The translations under genes and the position numbers were made by a program. Source: an uncultured Prevotella sp. (GTDB taxonomy: Bacteria > Bacteroidota > Bacteroidia > Bacteroidales > Bacteroidaceae). Taken from it: 21,801 nucleotides of DNA. The stretch spans positions 1 through 21,801 of the forward strand of contig CAMTJK010000017.1 in the NCBI GenBank assembly GCA_947072805.1, given 5' to 3'. This document shows positions 8,065-14,800 of this stretch, piece by piece. The notes beneath the pieces were generated by a model that searched no databases, had not been told where the DNA came from, and saw nothing but the letters and a program-made list of their open reading frames with translations. Each line of letters begins with the position of its first letter. Position 1 is the first letter of the stretch.

Positions 8065-8610
8065 TCACTCAAATTCCAACGGTGTCTCCTTGTCCTTCAG
8101 ATAATAGTCGTTGAGCATGCCCACGAGTGTGGTTATTTCCTTGAGGGCATGAGTCGTATCGGGTGTTATCGGCTTCTTCTGCAAGCGTAGCATCATCACG
8201 CCATAGAGTGAGTTAAAGCAGGTCTCTACCTCGCTTTGGCTTTTGTCGGCACCATGATTGCGCAGTTCCACGATAAAAGGCAGCACCTTATAGTATTCGG
8301 CGCTGTAGAACGGGAATTTTGAGCTGCCGAGCAGGCGCGTGTGCAGTTCCTCAAGCTGCATCATCACTACCTTGTTTATCTGCAGATGTCCGTTTTCGCG
8401 ACATCCCTCTTCGTTCATCATACGAATGAGATAGCCAAACCAGTCGGTCATCTCGTCCTTCTGATCATCGTCATAGTCAAAGCGGGATATATATTCGTTG
8501 CGTATGCGAGACAGGGAGCATCCGAATGCCCTTATCGTATCTTCTATCTGCCACATGTAAAGCAGATATTCGGCAATGTTCTTCTTTCGTAATTCCTGGG
8601 ATATATACAT
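8065..8610 (-). CDS. DUF4924 family protein
   Basis: A 181-aa soluble, largely helical protein with no signal peptide or membrane segment. It begins MYISQELRKKNIAEYLLYMW and contains many aromatic and acidic residues (ISRFDYDDDQKDEM, DWFGYLIRMMNEEG) and an HTRLLGSSKFPFYSAEYYKV segment. I recognise the overall sequence as the Bacteroidota-specific DUF4924 family, whose function is unknown. It sits 6 nt after the exporter gene and 15 nt before rfbD, so it is very likely co-transcribed with both. The context gives no clear hint: a polysaccharide precursor gene on one side and a small-molecule exporter on the other. Confidence 0.8.
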   Translation of the reverse strand: MYISQELRKKNIAEYLLYMWQIEDTIRAFGCSLSRIRNEYISRFDYDDDQKDEMTDWFGYLIRMMNEEGCRENGHLQINKVVMMQLEELHTRLLGSSKFPFYSAEYYKVLPFIVELRNHGADKSQSEVETCFNSLYGVMMLRLQKKPITPDTTHALKEITTLVGMLNDYYLKDKETPLEFE

Positions 8611-8616
8611 AAAGGA

Positions 8617-9282
8617 TCAGAAAAATCTATATAGATTGGTCACTGTACCAAACAGCATGATGACCGAACAAATAACAACGATGGCTCCGATAATCTGGTT
8701 GATGAGACGAATACCGTTCACATCGAACTTGCCACGTATCTTATCGACAAGCCACGTGAGTCCAAACCACCACATCAGTGCGCCGGCAATGATGCTCGCA
8801 AAGCCCACACACATCTCAAACGGATGGCCGGGCAACACAAATGCGAACTGTGCATAACAGGCAAGAAAAAGAAATACAATGAACGGATTGGACACGGTCA
8901 CAAGAAATGCCGTCACACCGTTATGAACGAAAGTACCCTTGTTTGTACCGGAACGGTGCATGTTACGGGTAGGATCGCTGCGATAGGTGTAGAGACCGAA
9001 CACAAGCAGTAGCATACTACCTATAATCTGAAGATAAAACTTGTTCTGCTGATTGTTCACAAAGTCCATCACCCAACTCATTCCAAAACCCGACATACCG
9101 GCATATATGATGTCGCTGGCTGTGGCTCCGACACCGGTCACAAAGCCATACCAACGACCCTTGTTCAACGTCCGCTGAACGCACAAAACTCCCACGGGAC
9201 CCATCGGAGCCGAAACTATTATTCCAATAAGGATTCCCTTTACAATGAAATCCAGTATGTTTATATGAATCGGAAATGGCAT
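8617..9282 (-). CDS. LysE/RhtB-family amino-acid exporter
   Basis: A 221-aa inner-membrane protein with about six hydrophobic segments. The family signature SAPMGPVGVLCVQRTL lies near residues 24-39, followed by GFVTGVGATASDIIYAGMSG, and a Pro-containing segment VTVSNPFIVFLF lies mid-protein. LysE/RhtB proteins export amino acids or related small molecules; the substrate cannot be read here. The frame could be extended to a TTG at 9321, but that triplet coincides with a promoter -33 element, so the ATG at 9282 is chosen. It is the first gene of the run continuing with DUF4924 and rfbD. The predicted transcription start lies within a few bases of the ATG, so the message may be nearly leaderless. 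Confidence 0.87.
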   Translation of the reverse strand: MPFPIHINILDFIVKGILIGIIVSAPMGPVGVLCVQRTLNKGRWYGFVTGVGATASDIIYAGMSGFGMSWVMDFVNNQQNKFYLQIIGSMLLLVFGLYTYRSDPTRNMHRSGTNKGTFVHNGVTAFLVTVSNPFIVFLFLACYAQFAFVLPGHPFEMCVGFASIIAGALMWWFGLTWLVDKIRGKFDVNGIRLINQIIGAIVVICSVIMLFGTVTNLYRFF

Positions 9283-9290
9283 AACGGATG

Positions 9291-9321
9291 CAAAATTGCT
9301 AAATTTATGCGAATTATACAA
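9291..9321 (-). promoter_or_regulatory. Bacteroidota-type promoter for the LysE-DUF4924-rfbD run
   Basis: Reading the minus strand, TTG (9321-9319) is followed after 20 nt by CAATTTTG (9298-9291), one base off the TAnnTTTG consensus. The start codon at 9282 is only 8 nt beyond the -7 box, implying a very short leader or none. Confidence 0.55.
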
Positions 9322-9338
9322 GTTTTTGTTAGTAAATC

Positions 9339-9369
9339 TTTGGGCTGTTTCCTTTTTTTCCTAACTTTG
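9339..9369 (+). promoter_or_regulatory. Bacteroidota-type promoter for glucokinase
   Basis: TTTG at 9339-9342 and TAACTTTG at 9362-9369 are separated by 19 nt and match the consensus well. Transcription would begin near 9375-9377, leaving a leader of about 65 nt before the ATG at 9440. This argues against the upstream in-frame TTG at 9377 as the start. The promoter is back to back with the exporter promoter. Confidence 0.75.
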
Positions 9370-9439
9370 CGAAGCTTTGCTTATTTGGCAATACATACTA
9401 TATAAGAAAAACGGAAACCAACTTTATACATCTTTATTT

Positions 9440-10417
9440 ATGAACGAACAACAGGCAATAAAGCCCTATGTTATCGGGCTCGACTTAGGAGGAACAAACT
9501 CTGTCTTTGGAATAGTGGACAGCAGAGGAGAAATAAAAGCCACCACCGCCATAAAAACACAAGGCTACGACAAAGTGGAAGATTATGTTGCCGCTTCCGT
9601 AGAGGCACTGCAGATAATAATCGACCAGGTGGGCGGAATAGAAAAAATAAAGGCTATGGGTATCGGTGCGCCTAATGCCAACTACTACAAAGGTACCATC
9701 GAGCACGCAACTAACCTTTCGTGGGGAAGAGGCATAGTACCCCTCGCCGACATGTTCAGCAAAGCGCTCGGCATACCGGTAGGAATGACAAACGATGCCA
9801 ACGCAGCAGCTATAGGCGAACAAGCTTACGGCGCTGCACGCGGCATGAAAAACTTCATCGTAATAACATTAGGTACAGGCGTTGGCTCAGGAATCGTTGT
9901 AAACGGACAACTACTTTACGGGCATGATGGATTTGCCGGCGAACTGGGACACGTCACAATGGTACGCGAGGGGGGAAGACCGTGCGGCTGCGGACGCACA
10001 GGATGCCTTGAAGCGTACTGCTCGGCAACAGGCGTGGCTCGCACAGCACGCGAGCTGCTGGCCTCTACCGACCGACCCTCACTGCTCCGCGAACTTAATC
10101 CCGATCAAATAACGTCACTCGATGTAAGCATTGCTGCCGGAAAAGGAGACGAAATGGCCAATGAGATATTCCAATTTACGGGCAAAATGCTTGGCGAGGC
10201 ATGCGCTGATTTCGCAGCGTTCTCCAGCCCGGAGGCATTCATCTTCTTCGGCGGACTGGTAAAGGCGGGCGAACTTATCATGAAGCCCATTCGTGAGGCT
10301 TACAACAACCACGTAATGCCAATATTCAGAGGCAAAGCCCAGTTCCTTGTCAGCGGGCTTGACGGTTCATCTGCAGCTGTACTCGGCGCAAGCGCCATCG
10401 GCTGGGAAATAAATTGA
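9440..10417 (+). CDS. ROK-family glucokinase
   Basis: Phosphorylates glucose (or a related hexose) with ATP in the cytosol, feeding glycolysis and nucleotide-sugar synthesis. The 325-aa protein has the ATP-binding VIGLDLGGTNSVFGIVD near its N-terminus, the sugar-binding TNDANAAAIGE, a second phosphate motif TLGTGVGSGIVVNG, GFAGELGHVT, and the ROK zinc signature CGCGRTGCLE. No DNA-binding domain is present, so it is a kinase and not a ROK repressor. The ATG at 9440 is preferred because the promoter lies at 9339-9369 and the extra 21 residues from the TTG at 9377 do not resemble the family. It is a single-gene unit ending in a strong terminator. Specificity among hexoses is inferred. Confidence 0.92.
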   Translation: MNEQQAIKPYVIGLDLGGTNSVFGIVDSRGEIKATTAIKTQGYDKVEDYVAASVEALQIIIDQVGGIEKIKAMGIGAPNANYYKGTIEHATNLSWGRGIVPLADMFSKALGIPVGMTNDANAAAIGEQAYGAARGMKNFIVITLGTGVGSGIVVNGQLLYGHDGFAGELGHVTMVREGGRPCGCGRTGCLEAYCSATGVARTARELLASTDRPSLLRELNPDQITSLDVSIAAGKGDEMANEIFQFTGKMLGEACADFAAFSSPEAFIFFGGLVKAGELIMKPIREAYNNHVMPIFRGKAQFLVSGLDGSSAAVLGASAIGWEIN

Positions 10418-10452
10418 GAACGTTATAAGGACTAACGCAAAATCATACTCAC

Positions 10453-10492
10453 ATCCGCAGTAGGCACAAAACCTGCCACTGCGGATTTTTTT
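10453..10492 (+). terminator. Rho-independent terminator of the glucokinase gene
   Basis: ATCCGCAGT (10453-10461) pairs with ACTGCGGAT (10478-10486), and inside it GGCA pairs with TGCC after a one-base bulge. The stem is about 13 pairs long and is followed by an uninterrupted T run. Confidence 0.9.
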
Positions 10493-10552
10493 ATAATCTG
10501 TAACATCCGACAAAGTATGAAATACTATCGTTATAGTTTCATTAACAGTTTA

Positions 10553-10917
10553 GAAAAATCTTTACTTTAACGTGTGTTAATCGGCATCCAAACCTCGATT
10601 TGAAACCTACGACGCGAAAATGAGCGTTTTTACTCTCAAATAGGGAGCGCTGATAGTCAGCAAGTTACGCGTTTTGCGATTTAATACCATTTCATCGGTT
10701 TGCCATTACGTACGTGAGCTCATTGCGATATAGCTTTTATCGCATCGCCATTACGTCGTAACGGCGTTGCCAAAAAAGCGTAATCGTTTTTCGACCCGTC
10801 GGGAGCATAAATCGACCCACTTTCATTAACAAATATTCACACCTAGAATGCCCAATTTAAAAATGTTAAATTCGACCAAATATCTTTACAAATTAACTTT
10901 CATTAAATGCAGTTACA
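10553..10917 (+). repeat. Dispersed intergenic repeat, complete copy 2
   Basis: The left part (10553-10682) matches 21672-21801 and the right part (10695-10917) matches 1-267, so this copy joins the two partial copies seen at the window ends and defines an element of about 365 bp. All three copies have the same orientation and are intergenic. Internal features include a short hairpin TGCGATA/TATCGCA and an imperfect palindrome GCCATTACG/CGTAACGGC. The element has no terminal inverted repeats, no target duplication I can see, and no coding potential, so it is not an obvious MITE or insertion sequence. Its role is unknown. Confidence 0.88.
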
Positions 10918-10920
10918 AGT

Positions 10921-11138
10921 CTATATCGACGGTCATCTCCTGTAGTTTGAAAAAACCTAAAGATGAAACAGTATGATGATTGCATGACGTACGCCTTTGA
11001 CGTTGCGAAATCACAGTGAAAGCTCCATTTATATTCTGTCTTAAACGTGTATTCTTCCTAGCAATCCGACAAAACATAAAAAAGGTTAAGCTGGCCGATA
11101 TTCAGCATAAGAGTGTTTTCCCATTCACATTTTTGTGT
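10921..11138. other. Intergenic spacer with nothing recognised
   Basis: Sequence between the repeat and the riboswitch promoter. I see no credible open frame, strong hairpin or RNA gene. Its 3' part should contain the upstream promoter region of the riboswitch transcript. Confidence 0.45.
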
Positions 11139-11146
11139 TACCTTTG
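11139..11146 (+). promoter_or_regulatory. -7 box of the cobalamin-riboswitch transcript
   Basis: TACCTTTG matches the Bacteroidota TAnnTTTG box. No good TTTG element is visible 19-21 nt upstream (only a T-rich GTTTTC). Transcription would begin near 11152, just before the first conserved riboswitch bases. Confidence 0.6.
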
Positions 11147-11154
11147 CAAATATT

Positions 11155-11325
11155 AAGGGTTCGCATAACAGCGATTAAAAGGGAATGGGGTGAAAATCTC
11201 CAACTGTCCCGCAGCAGTAAGTTCCTTTATGCACCTCAAGCAAGAGAATCCACTGTTTCCGAAAACAATGAAATGGGAAGGAGCATGAGGTTGGAACAAA
11301 GTCTGAAGACCTGCCCAAAATGAAA
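11155..11325 (+). ncRNA. Cobalamin (B12) riboswitch, orphan
   Basis: The conserved core elements appear in order. They are GGTTCGCA at the 5' side, AAAAGGGAATGGGGTG then AAAATC (11177-11199), CTGTCCCGCAGCAGTAA (11204-11220), CACTG (11251-11255), TGGGAAGG (11274-11281), ATGAGG (11285-11290), and the B12 box AGTCTGAAGACCTGCC (11300-11315). This matches the adenosylcobalamin-type aptamer closely. Such aptamers normally repress B12 transport or synthesis genes when the cofactor binds. Here no gene follows on this strand: the next gene, rny, is convergent and ends at 11644. Exact ends are approximate. Confidence 0.93.
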
Positions 11326-11335
11326 AATGCTGAAA

Positions 11336-11465
11336 TTCCTCGGAGTAAGGAAGACTGACGCGTCCATATGAATTTACGATTAGCACCAATGCTGCAGGTT
11401 CACACTGCAACATCTTATGCGTCAGCGGTTGCCACGAGGACAATACGGTCAAGAACGAACCGTAC
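11336..11465 (+). other. Structured tail downstream of the cobalamin riboswitch
   Basis: Several inverted repeats follow the aptamer. TTCCT (11336) pairs with AGGAA (11348). CTGACGCG (11355) pairs with TGCGTCAG (11418), enclosing TGCAG/CTGCA. ACGGT pairs with ACCGT near 11445-11463. The 8-pair stem could be the expression platform, or the body of a small RNA. A 37-codon open frame (11368-11481, basic peptide starting MNLRLAPMLQ) spans it, but I cannot tell whether it is translated. Confidence 0.45.
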
Positions 11466-11493
11466 GTGTATTATTATATAAGTTTATTTAGTG

Positions 11494-11525
11494 AGAAAGT
11501 CCCAGCCGTGAGGTCGGGACTTTCT
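11494..11525 (+). terminator. Terminator-like hairpin ending the riboswitch transcript
   Basis: AGAAAGTCCC (11494-11503) and GGGACTTTCT (11516-11525) form a perfect 10-pair stem with a 12-base loop. The following bases (GTCTGTTAAT) hold only a weak T tract, so its strength as a terminator is uncertain. Confidence 0.6.
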
Positions 11526-11591
11526 GTCTGTTAATATCTTAGAGCCGGAAACCGTACCCTTCAGATAATAATAATGGTAAACATATAAAAA

Positions 11592-11617
11592 TAGAGGTTG
11601 CACAAATGCAACCTCTA
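11592..11617 (-). terminator. Rho-independent terminator of the rny operon
   Basis: TAGAGGTTGCA and TGCAACCTCTA form a perfect 11-pair stem around a four-base loop. On the minus strand it is followed by TTTTT, 27 nt beyond the rny stop codon. It may also act on the opposite strand. Confidence 0.9.
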
Positions 11618-11643
11618 CACATTTATTGTATACATTATAAATA

Positions 11644-13179
11644 TTATTTTGCATAAGCGACACTACGCGTTTCGCGAATAACCGTAATCTTCACCTGACC
11701 GGGATAAGTCATCTCATTCTGAATCTTGTTTGCTATTTCGCCCGACAATGCTTCTGTCTGAACGTCATCCATCTTATCAGCTCCTACAATCACACGTAAC
11801 TCGCGACCGGCCTGGATAGCATAGGTCTTCGTTACACCGGGATAACTCATAGCAATGGCCTCAAGGTCGTTCAAACGCTTGATGTATGCTTCCACAATCT
11901 CACGGCGTGCACCGGGACGCGCACCACTGATGGCATCACATACCTGAACAATAGGAGCCAAAAGCGTATTCATCTCACATTCATCGTGGTGAGCGGCAAT
12001 GGCATTGCATATATCCGGCTTTTCACGATATTTCTCTGCAATCTTGGCTCCGTAAAGTGCATGCGGCAATTCACTCTCTTCATCGGGTACCTTACCTATA
12101 TCATGCAACAGACCGGCACGCTTCGCCTTCTTTGGGTTTAAGCCCAACTCCGATGCCATAACAGCACATAGATTAGCTGTCTCTCGAGCATGCTGCAATA
12201 GGTTCTGTCCATAAGAGCTACGATACTTCATCTTGCCTATAATGCGTGTAAGTTCCGGATGCAGACCGTGAATTCCAAGGTCAATGCATGTGCGCTTTCC
12301 AGTTTCGATAACTTCATTCTCCAGCTGTTTCTTGACCTTCTGCACCACTTCCTCTATACGTGCCGGATGTATACGTCCATCTGATACAAGCTGATGAAGA
12401 GCTAGACGACATACCTCACGACGGATGGGATCGAATGCACTGATAACAATAGCTTCCGGTGTATCATCCACAACAATTTCAACGCCTGTAGCCGCTTCGA
12501 GCGCACGTATGTTACGACCTTCACGACCAATAATACGCCCCTTGACCTCGTCATTTTCAATATGGAACACACTAACGCTATTCTCTATTGCAGTCTCTGT
12601 AGCCACTCTTTGAATTGTCTGAATGACAATCTTGCGTGCCTGCTGGTTGGCATTGAGCTTAGCCTCATCCATTATTTCGTTTATATAACTCTGAGCATCG
12701 GTCTTTGCCTCATCCTTCATAGATTCTACAAGACGCTGTTTAGCCTCTTCGGCACTCAGTCCCGACAATTCTTCAAGCTTGGCACGCTCCTGCAACTGCA
12801 TTTTTTCTAACTCCTCATTGCGTATCTGCAACAGCTTCTTCTCATTATCAATGCGATTTTGCTGATTGTCAAGATCATTCTTCCTACGACCAAGCTCTTC
12901 TTGTCTTTGATTGAGTGAGATTTCTCTTTGTTTAAGCTTATTCTCACTTTGTTGGATATGCTGGTTCCTAACCTGAACCTCTTTTTCAAGTTCGCTCTTC
13001 TTATTTAGGAACTTCTCCTTTACCTCAAGCATTTTCTTCTCCTTGATTACCTCTGCTTCTTTTTCGGCTGCAGTAATCATCTCATTGTATTTTCCCTTTA
13101 TTATATATCGGAAAATAACATATCCGCCCACTCCTCCAATAAGAAGAGCGACAACGGCCAGAATAAACGTTAGAATCAT
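11644..13179 (-). CDS. rny: Ribonuclease Y
   Basis: A membrane-anchored endoribonuclease that initiates mRNA decay. The 511-aa protein has the complete RNase Y layout: an N-terminal membrane helix (about 3-25), a long charged coiled coil (about 30-165), a KH RNA-binding domain with GRIIGREGRNI (214-224), and a metal-dependent HD domain with LLQH (His330), LLHDIGKV (His359-Asp360), AAHHDE (397-398) and Asp415. Length is typical. It is the third gene of a tight minus-strand operon, 14 nt after zapA, and has its own strong terminator. A + strand cobalamin riboswitch points at its 3' end from about 320 nt away. Confidence 0.96.
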   Translation of the reverse strand: MILTFILAVVALLIGGVGGYVIFRYIIKGKYNEMITAAEKEAEVIKEKKMLEVKEKFLNKKSELEKEVQVRNQHIQQSENKLKQREISLNQRQEELGRRKNDLDNQQNRIDNEKKLLQIRNEELEKMQLQERAKLEELSGLSAEEAKQRLVESMKDEAKTDAQSYINEIMDEAKLNANQQARKIVIQTIQRVATETAIENSVSVFHIENDEVKGRIIGREGRNIRALEAATGVEIVVDDTPEAIVISAFDPIRREVCRLALHQLVSDGRIHPARIEEVVQKVKKQLENEVIETGKRTCIDLGIHGLHPELTRIIGKMKYRSSYGQNLLQHARETANLCAVMASELGLNPKKAKRAGLLHDIGKVPDEESELPHALYGAKIAEKYREKPDICNAIAAHHDECEMNTLLAPIVQVCDAISGARPGARREIVEAYIKRLNDLEAIAMSYPGVTKTYAIQAGRELRVIVGADKMDDVQTEALSGEIANKIQNEMTYPGQVKITVIRETRSVAYAK

Positions 13180-13193
13180 AAAATAAACATGTA

Positions 13194-13520
13194 TTAATTG
13201 TTAATATTCTCTTTCTTTTCTCCGAGAGCGTCTTCAATTTCAGCAGTCAGACTTTTGAGAATATCGTTATATGGAGCTACATCATTCTTTGCACGTTCCT
13301 TTGTATACTGGAGTGCTATATCAATCAGCGTCATCAGCGCTATGGTATGGTCACTTTTATGAGCCTTGTATTTCTGTGCATATATATTGTAGCGGTCGGT
13401 AATCAGTTTCGCCGCAGCACGGTAATACTCTTCTTCAGCGCGGTTGTGTATGACAGCCTCTATTTCTTCGTCGTAGACGTGTAGGTGAATACGTAGTATT
13501 TCTCTGTTCTGTTCTGCCAT
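13194..13520 (-). CDS. zapA: Cell division protein ZapA
   Basis: ZapA binds and bundles FtsZ filaments at the division ring. The 108-aa protein shows the family pattern: a short N-terminal beta segment (ILRIHLHVYDEEIEAVI), a helix with YYRAAAKLITDRYNIYAQKY (about 32-51), then TIALMTLIDIALQYTKE and an acidic C-terminal helix suited to coiled-coil dimerisation. It starts 3 nt after the preceding coiled-coil gene and is followed by rny after 14 nt, so the three genes are one transcription unit. Sequence identity within ZapA is generally low, so the call rests on the helix pattern and this gene order. Confidence 0.82.
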   Translation of the reverse strand: MAEQNREILRIHLHVYDEEIEAVIHNRAEEEYYRAAAKLITDRYNIYAQKYKAHKSDHTIALMTLIDIALQYTKERAKNDVAPYNDILKSLTAEIEDALGEKKENINN

Positions 13521-13523
13521 CGC

Positions 13524-13832
13524 TTAATCTGTTTTCTGTTCCTTCAGGATAGCAATGCACTTATTGACGTCACGGATGAGCTTTGACAATCTCGATTTTG
13601 CGTCTTCTATATCTCCGCCAGAAATCTCAATCATCTTCGCCATCTTTAACGAGTCATAGTCATTCTTCTTTTGTTCAAGCTTCTTACGCAAATCTTCGAT
13701 ATCTTTTTCGTTTTGCTCAAGCATCGTGTACAATTCATCGTTTTCCTTTTTTAACTGCTGGAAACGAAGCAACATCTGACGCACCCGAGTCTGAAATGCG
13801 GTTAAAGCCTGTTCGTTAGAATTCATAACCAT
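13524..13832 (-). CDS. Small coiled-coil protein upstream of zapA
   Basis: A 102-aa (or 100-aa, from the ATG at 13826) cytosolic protein. Residues about 8-70 form a continuous heptad-rich coiled coil (FQTRVRQMLLRFQQLKKEND, then EQNEKDIEDLRKKLEQKKND), and the C-terminal part is a second helical region (DAKSRLSKLIRDVNKCIAIL). The end, 3 nt from zapA, suggests translational coupling. A ZapB-like division role is plausible because of the coiled coil and the zapA neighbour, but this is inference; I cannot claim homology to E. coli ZapB. Confidence 0.78.
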   Translation of the reverse strand: MVMNSNEQALTAFQTRVRQMLLRFQQLKKENDELYTMLEQNEKDIEDLRKKLEQKKNDYDSLKMAKMIEISGGDIEDAKSRLSKLIRDVNKCIAILKEQKTD

Positions 13833-13846
13833 AACTCTTTGTTCTA

Positions 13847-13854
13847 CAAAGGTA
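13847..13854 (-). promoter_or_regulatory. -7 box of the zapA-rny operon promoter
   Basis: On the minus strand TACCTTTG matches TAnnTTTG and lies 14 nt before the ATG at 13832, so the leader would be short. The -33 region is not a clear match. Confidence 0.55.
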
Positions 13855-13966
13855 TTACTTTTTCCGTAAAATAACTTTACCTCGTAGTCTCTTTAATCTT
13901 TTTTAATTGTTTTAATATTGTTTCGGTTATCAATCCGTTAGAAGCATCTTATGGTTGATTGGATTC

Positions 13967-14599
13967 TTACTTCTTCAAATCTTCATCTTTTGGACGCGGT
14001 TCTTTTTTAGCAAGCATTACCACTTTGAACACAAAATCCGTGATCCACTTCTGGGAAAAGCCAAGTTTACGGTCGTACTCTCGTATTGCTACCACAGTTT
14101 TAAGCACACCGGCATCCTTAAAATCATTCTTTACGAAGATATCGTTCACCGTCTTTTCGGTCATTACATATATTGATTTCTTCATAAATCCAGGTAATCT
14201 AAGTTTGAATTTCATAAGATTGCCCATAAGCATCATGAGATCCTGTGTGAAGCCCTGAAATTGCACAAGATATACTTGCACATCTTGAATTTTCCTGCAA
14301 TTACGTCTAAGACTCTGGTCTATCTCCTTAAAGAAAGCATCATCCATTGAATAGATTTCCTTAAGCATTTTCTTGCAGCGTGACCTTTCTCCGACGCCAA
14401 GTTTATTATTTACAGTAGGAACTCTCAATGTTGTCTTAAACACACGTAAGTCCGGTAATACTGCAAGATTCGTAATGCCGAGATCTGCAGCAATCGCAGC
14501 TTGAAAATAAACTCTGATTAAGGTCATAAAATCCTCGATTCCACCCACTTTATTTTCGGAATCGGATTTCTTTCCAAATAGTTTTGATAAGATACTCAT
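13967..14599 (-). CDS. Protein of unknown function
   Basis: A 210-aa protein I do not recognise. It begins MSILSKLFGKKSDSENK, is rich in Lys, Arg, Met and Phe, and has no signal peptide or clear membrane helix. Notable segments are GGIEDFMTLIRVYFQAAIAA near 19-38, a middle part with two Cys (RSRCKKML and RRNCRKI), FQGFTQDLMMLMGNLMKF, and a C-terminal charged helix ending KKEPRPKDEDLKK. The clean open frame, its own -7 box and plausible codon use support a real gene. It lies 134 nt upstream of, and in the same direction as, the zapA operon, which has its own promoter, and is divergent from rfbA. The function cannot be inferred. Confidence 0.82.
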   Translation of the reverse strand: MSILSKLFGKKSDSENKVGGIEDFMTLIRVYFQAAIAADLGITNLAVLPDLRVFKTTLRVPTVNNKLGVGERSRCKKMLKEIYSMDDAFFKEIDQSLRRNCRKIQDVQVYLVQFQGFTQDLMMLMGNLMKFKLRLPGFMKKSIYVMTEKTVNDIFVKNDFKDAGVLKTVVAIREYDRKLGFSQKWITDFVFKVVMLAKKEPRPKDEDLKK

Positions 14600-14694
14600 T
14601 TAATTACATATTATTTAATTCCCCATAAAACATGTCGGCTTATTTTGTAGAACGAAGCCAAAATACAAACAGGGATATACATCATTTTGCGTTG

Positions 14695-14702
14695 CAAAGT
14701 TA
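14695..14702 (-). promoter_or_regulatory. -7 box for the 210-aa protein gene
   Basis: TAACTTTG on the minus strand matches TAnnTTTG. It implies a start near 14688 and a leader of roughly 90 nt. The -33 element is weak. Confidence 0.45.
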
Positions 14703-14716
14703 CGGATTTTTCCGTA
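14701..14716. promoter_or_regulatory. Perfect inverted repeat in the divergent promoter region
   Basis: TACGGA and TCCGTA flank TTTT. The repeat overlaps the upstream edge of the minus-strand -7 box and lies about 50 nt upstream of the rfbA -7 box. It could be an operator or a small hairpin; there is no independent support. Confidence 0.3.
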
Positions 14717-14765
14717 TATTATATTAAAATCAGCAATAAATAACGCCAATAATAAAATAAATTCT

Positions 14766-14773
14766 TACCTTTG
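14766..14773 (+). promoter_or_regulatory. -7 box of the rfbA exopolysaccharide operon
   Basis: TACCTTTG matches the Bacteroidota -7 consensus and lies 27 nt before the rfbA ATG. No good TTTG element is visible upstream at the proper spacing. Confidence 0.5.
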
Positions 14774-14800
14774 CAGCAGTTTATAACGTTATACATATAA

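Noticed and set aside
10553..10917. Repeat element as a MITE or a CRISPR-like array
   Set aside because: It has no terminal inverted repeats, no visible target duplication and no regular short direct repeats with spacers.
11135..11323. 62-codon open frame on the + strand
   Set aside because: It begins inside the -7 promoter region and runs through the conserved aptamer core, so the constraint is from RNA, not protein.
11153..11452. 99-codon open frame on the minus strand
   Set aside because: It is the exact antisense of the cobalamin riboswitch and its tail. Long spurious frames are common opposite conserved RNA structures, and there is no promoter or family signal.
11346..11531. Open frame on the + strand after the riboswitch, read through to a stop at 11529-11531
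   Set aside because: It has no start codon near its beginning and crosses the terminator-like stem. I could not tell it from chance.
13833..13966. Possible 6S RNA next to zapA, by analogy with enterobacteria
   Set aside because: The gap is only 134 nt and shows no long bulged hairpin of the 6S type, and most of it is promoter sequence for the zapA operon.
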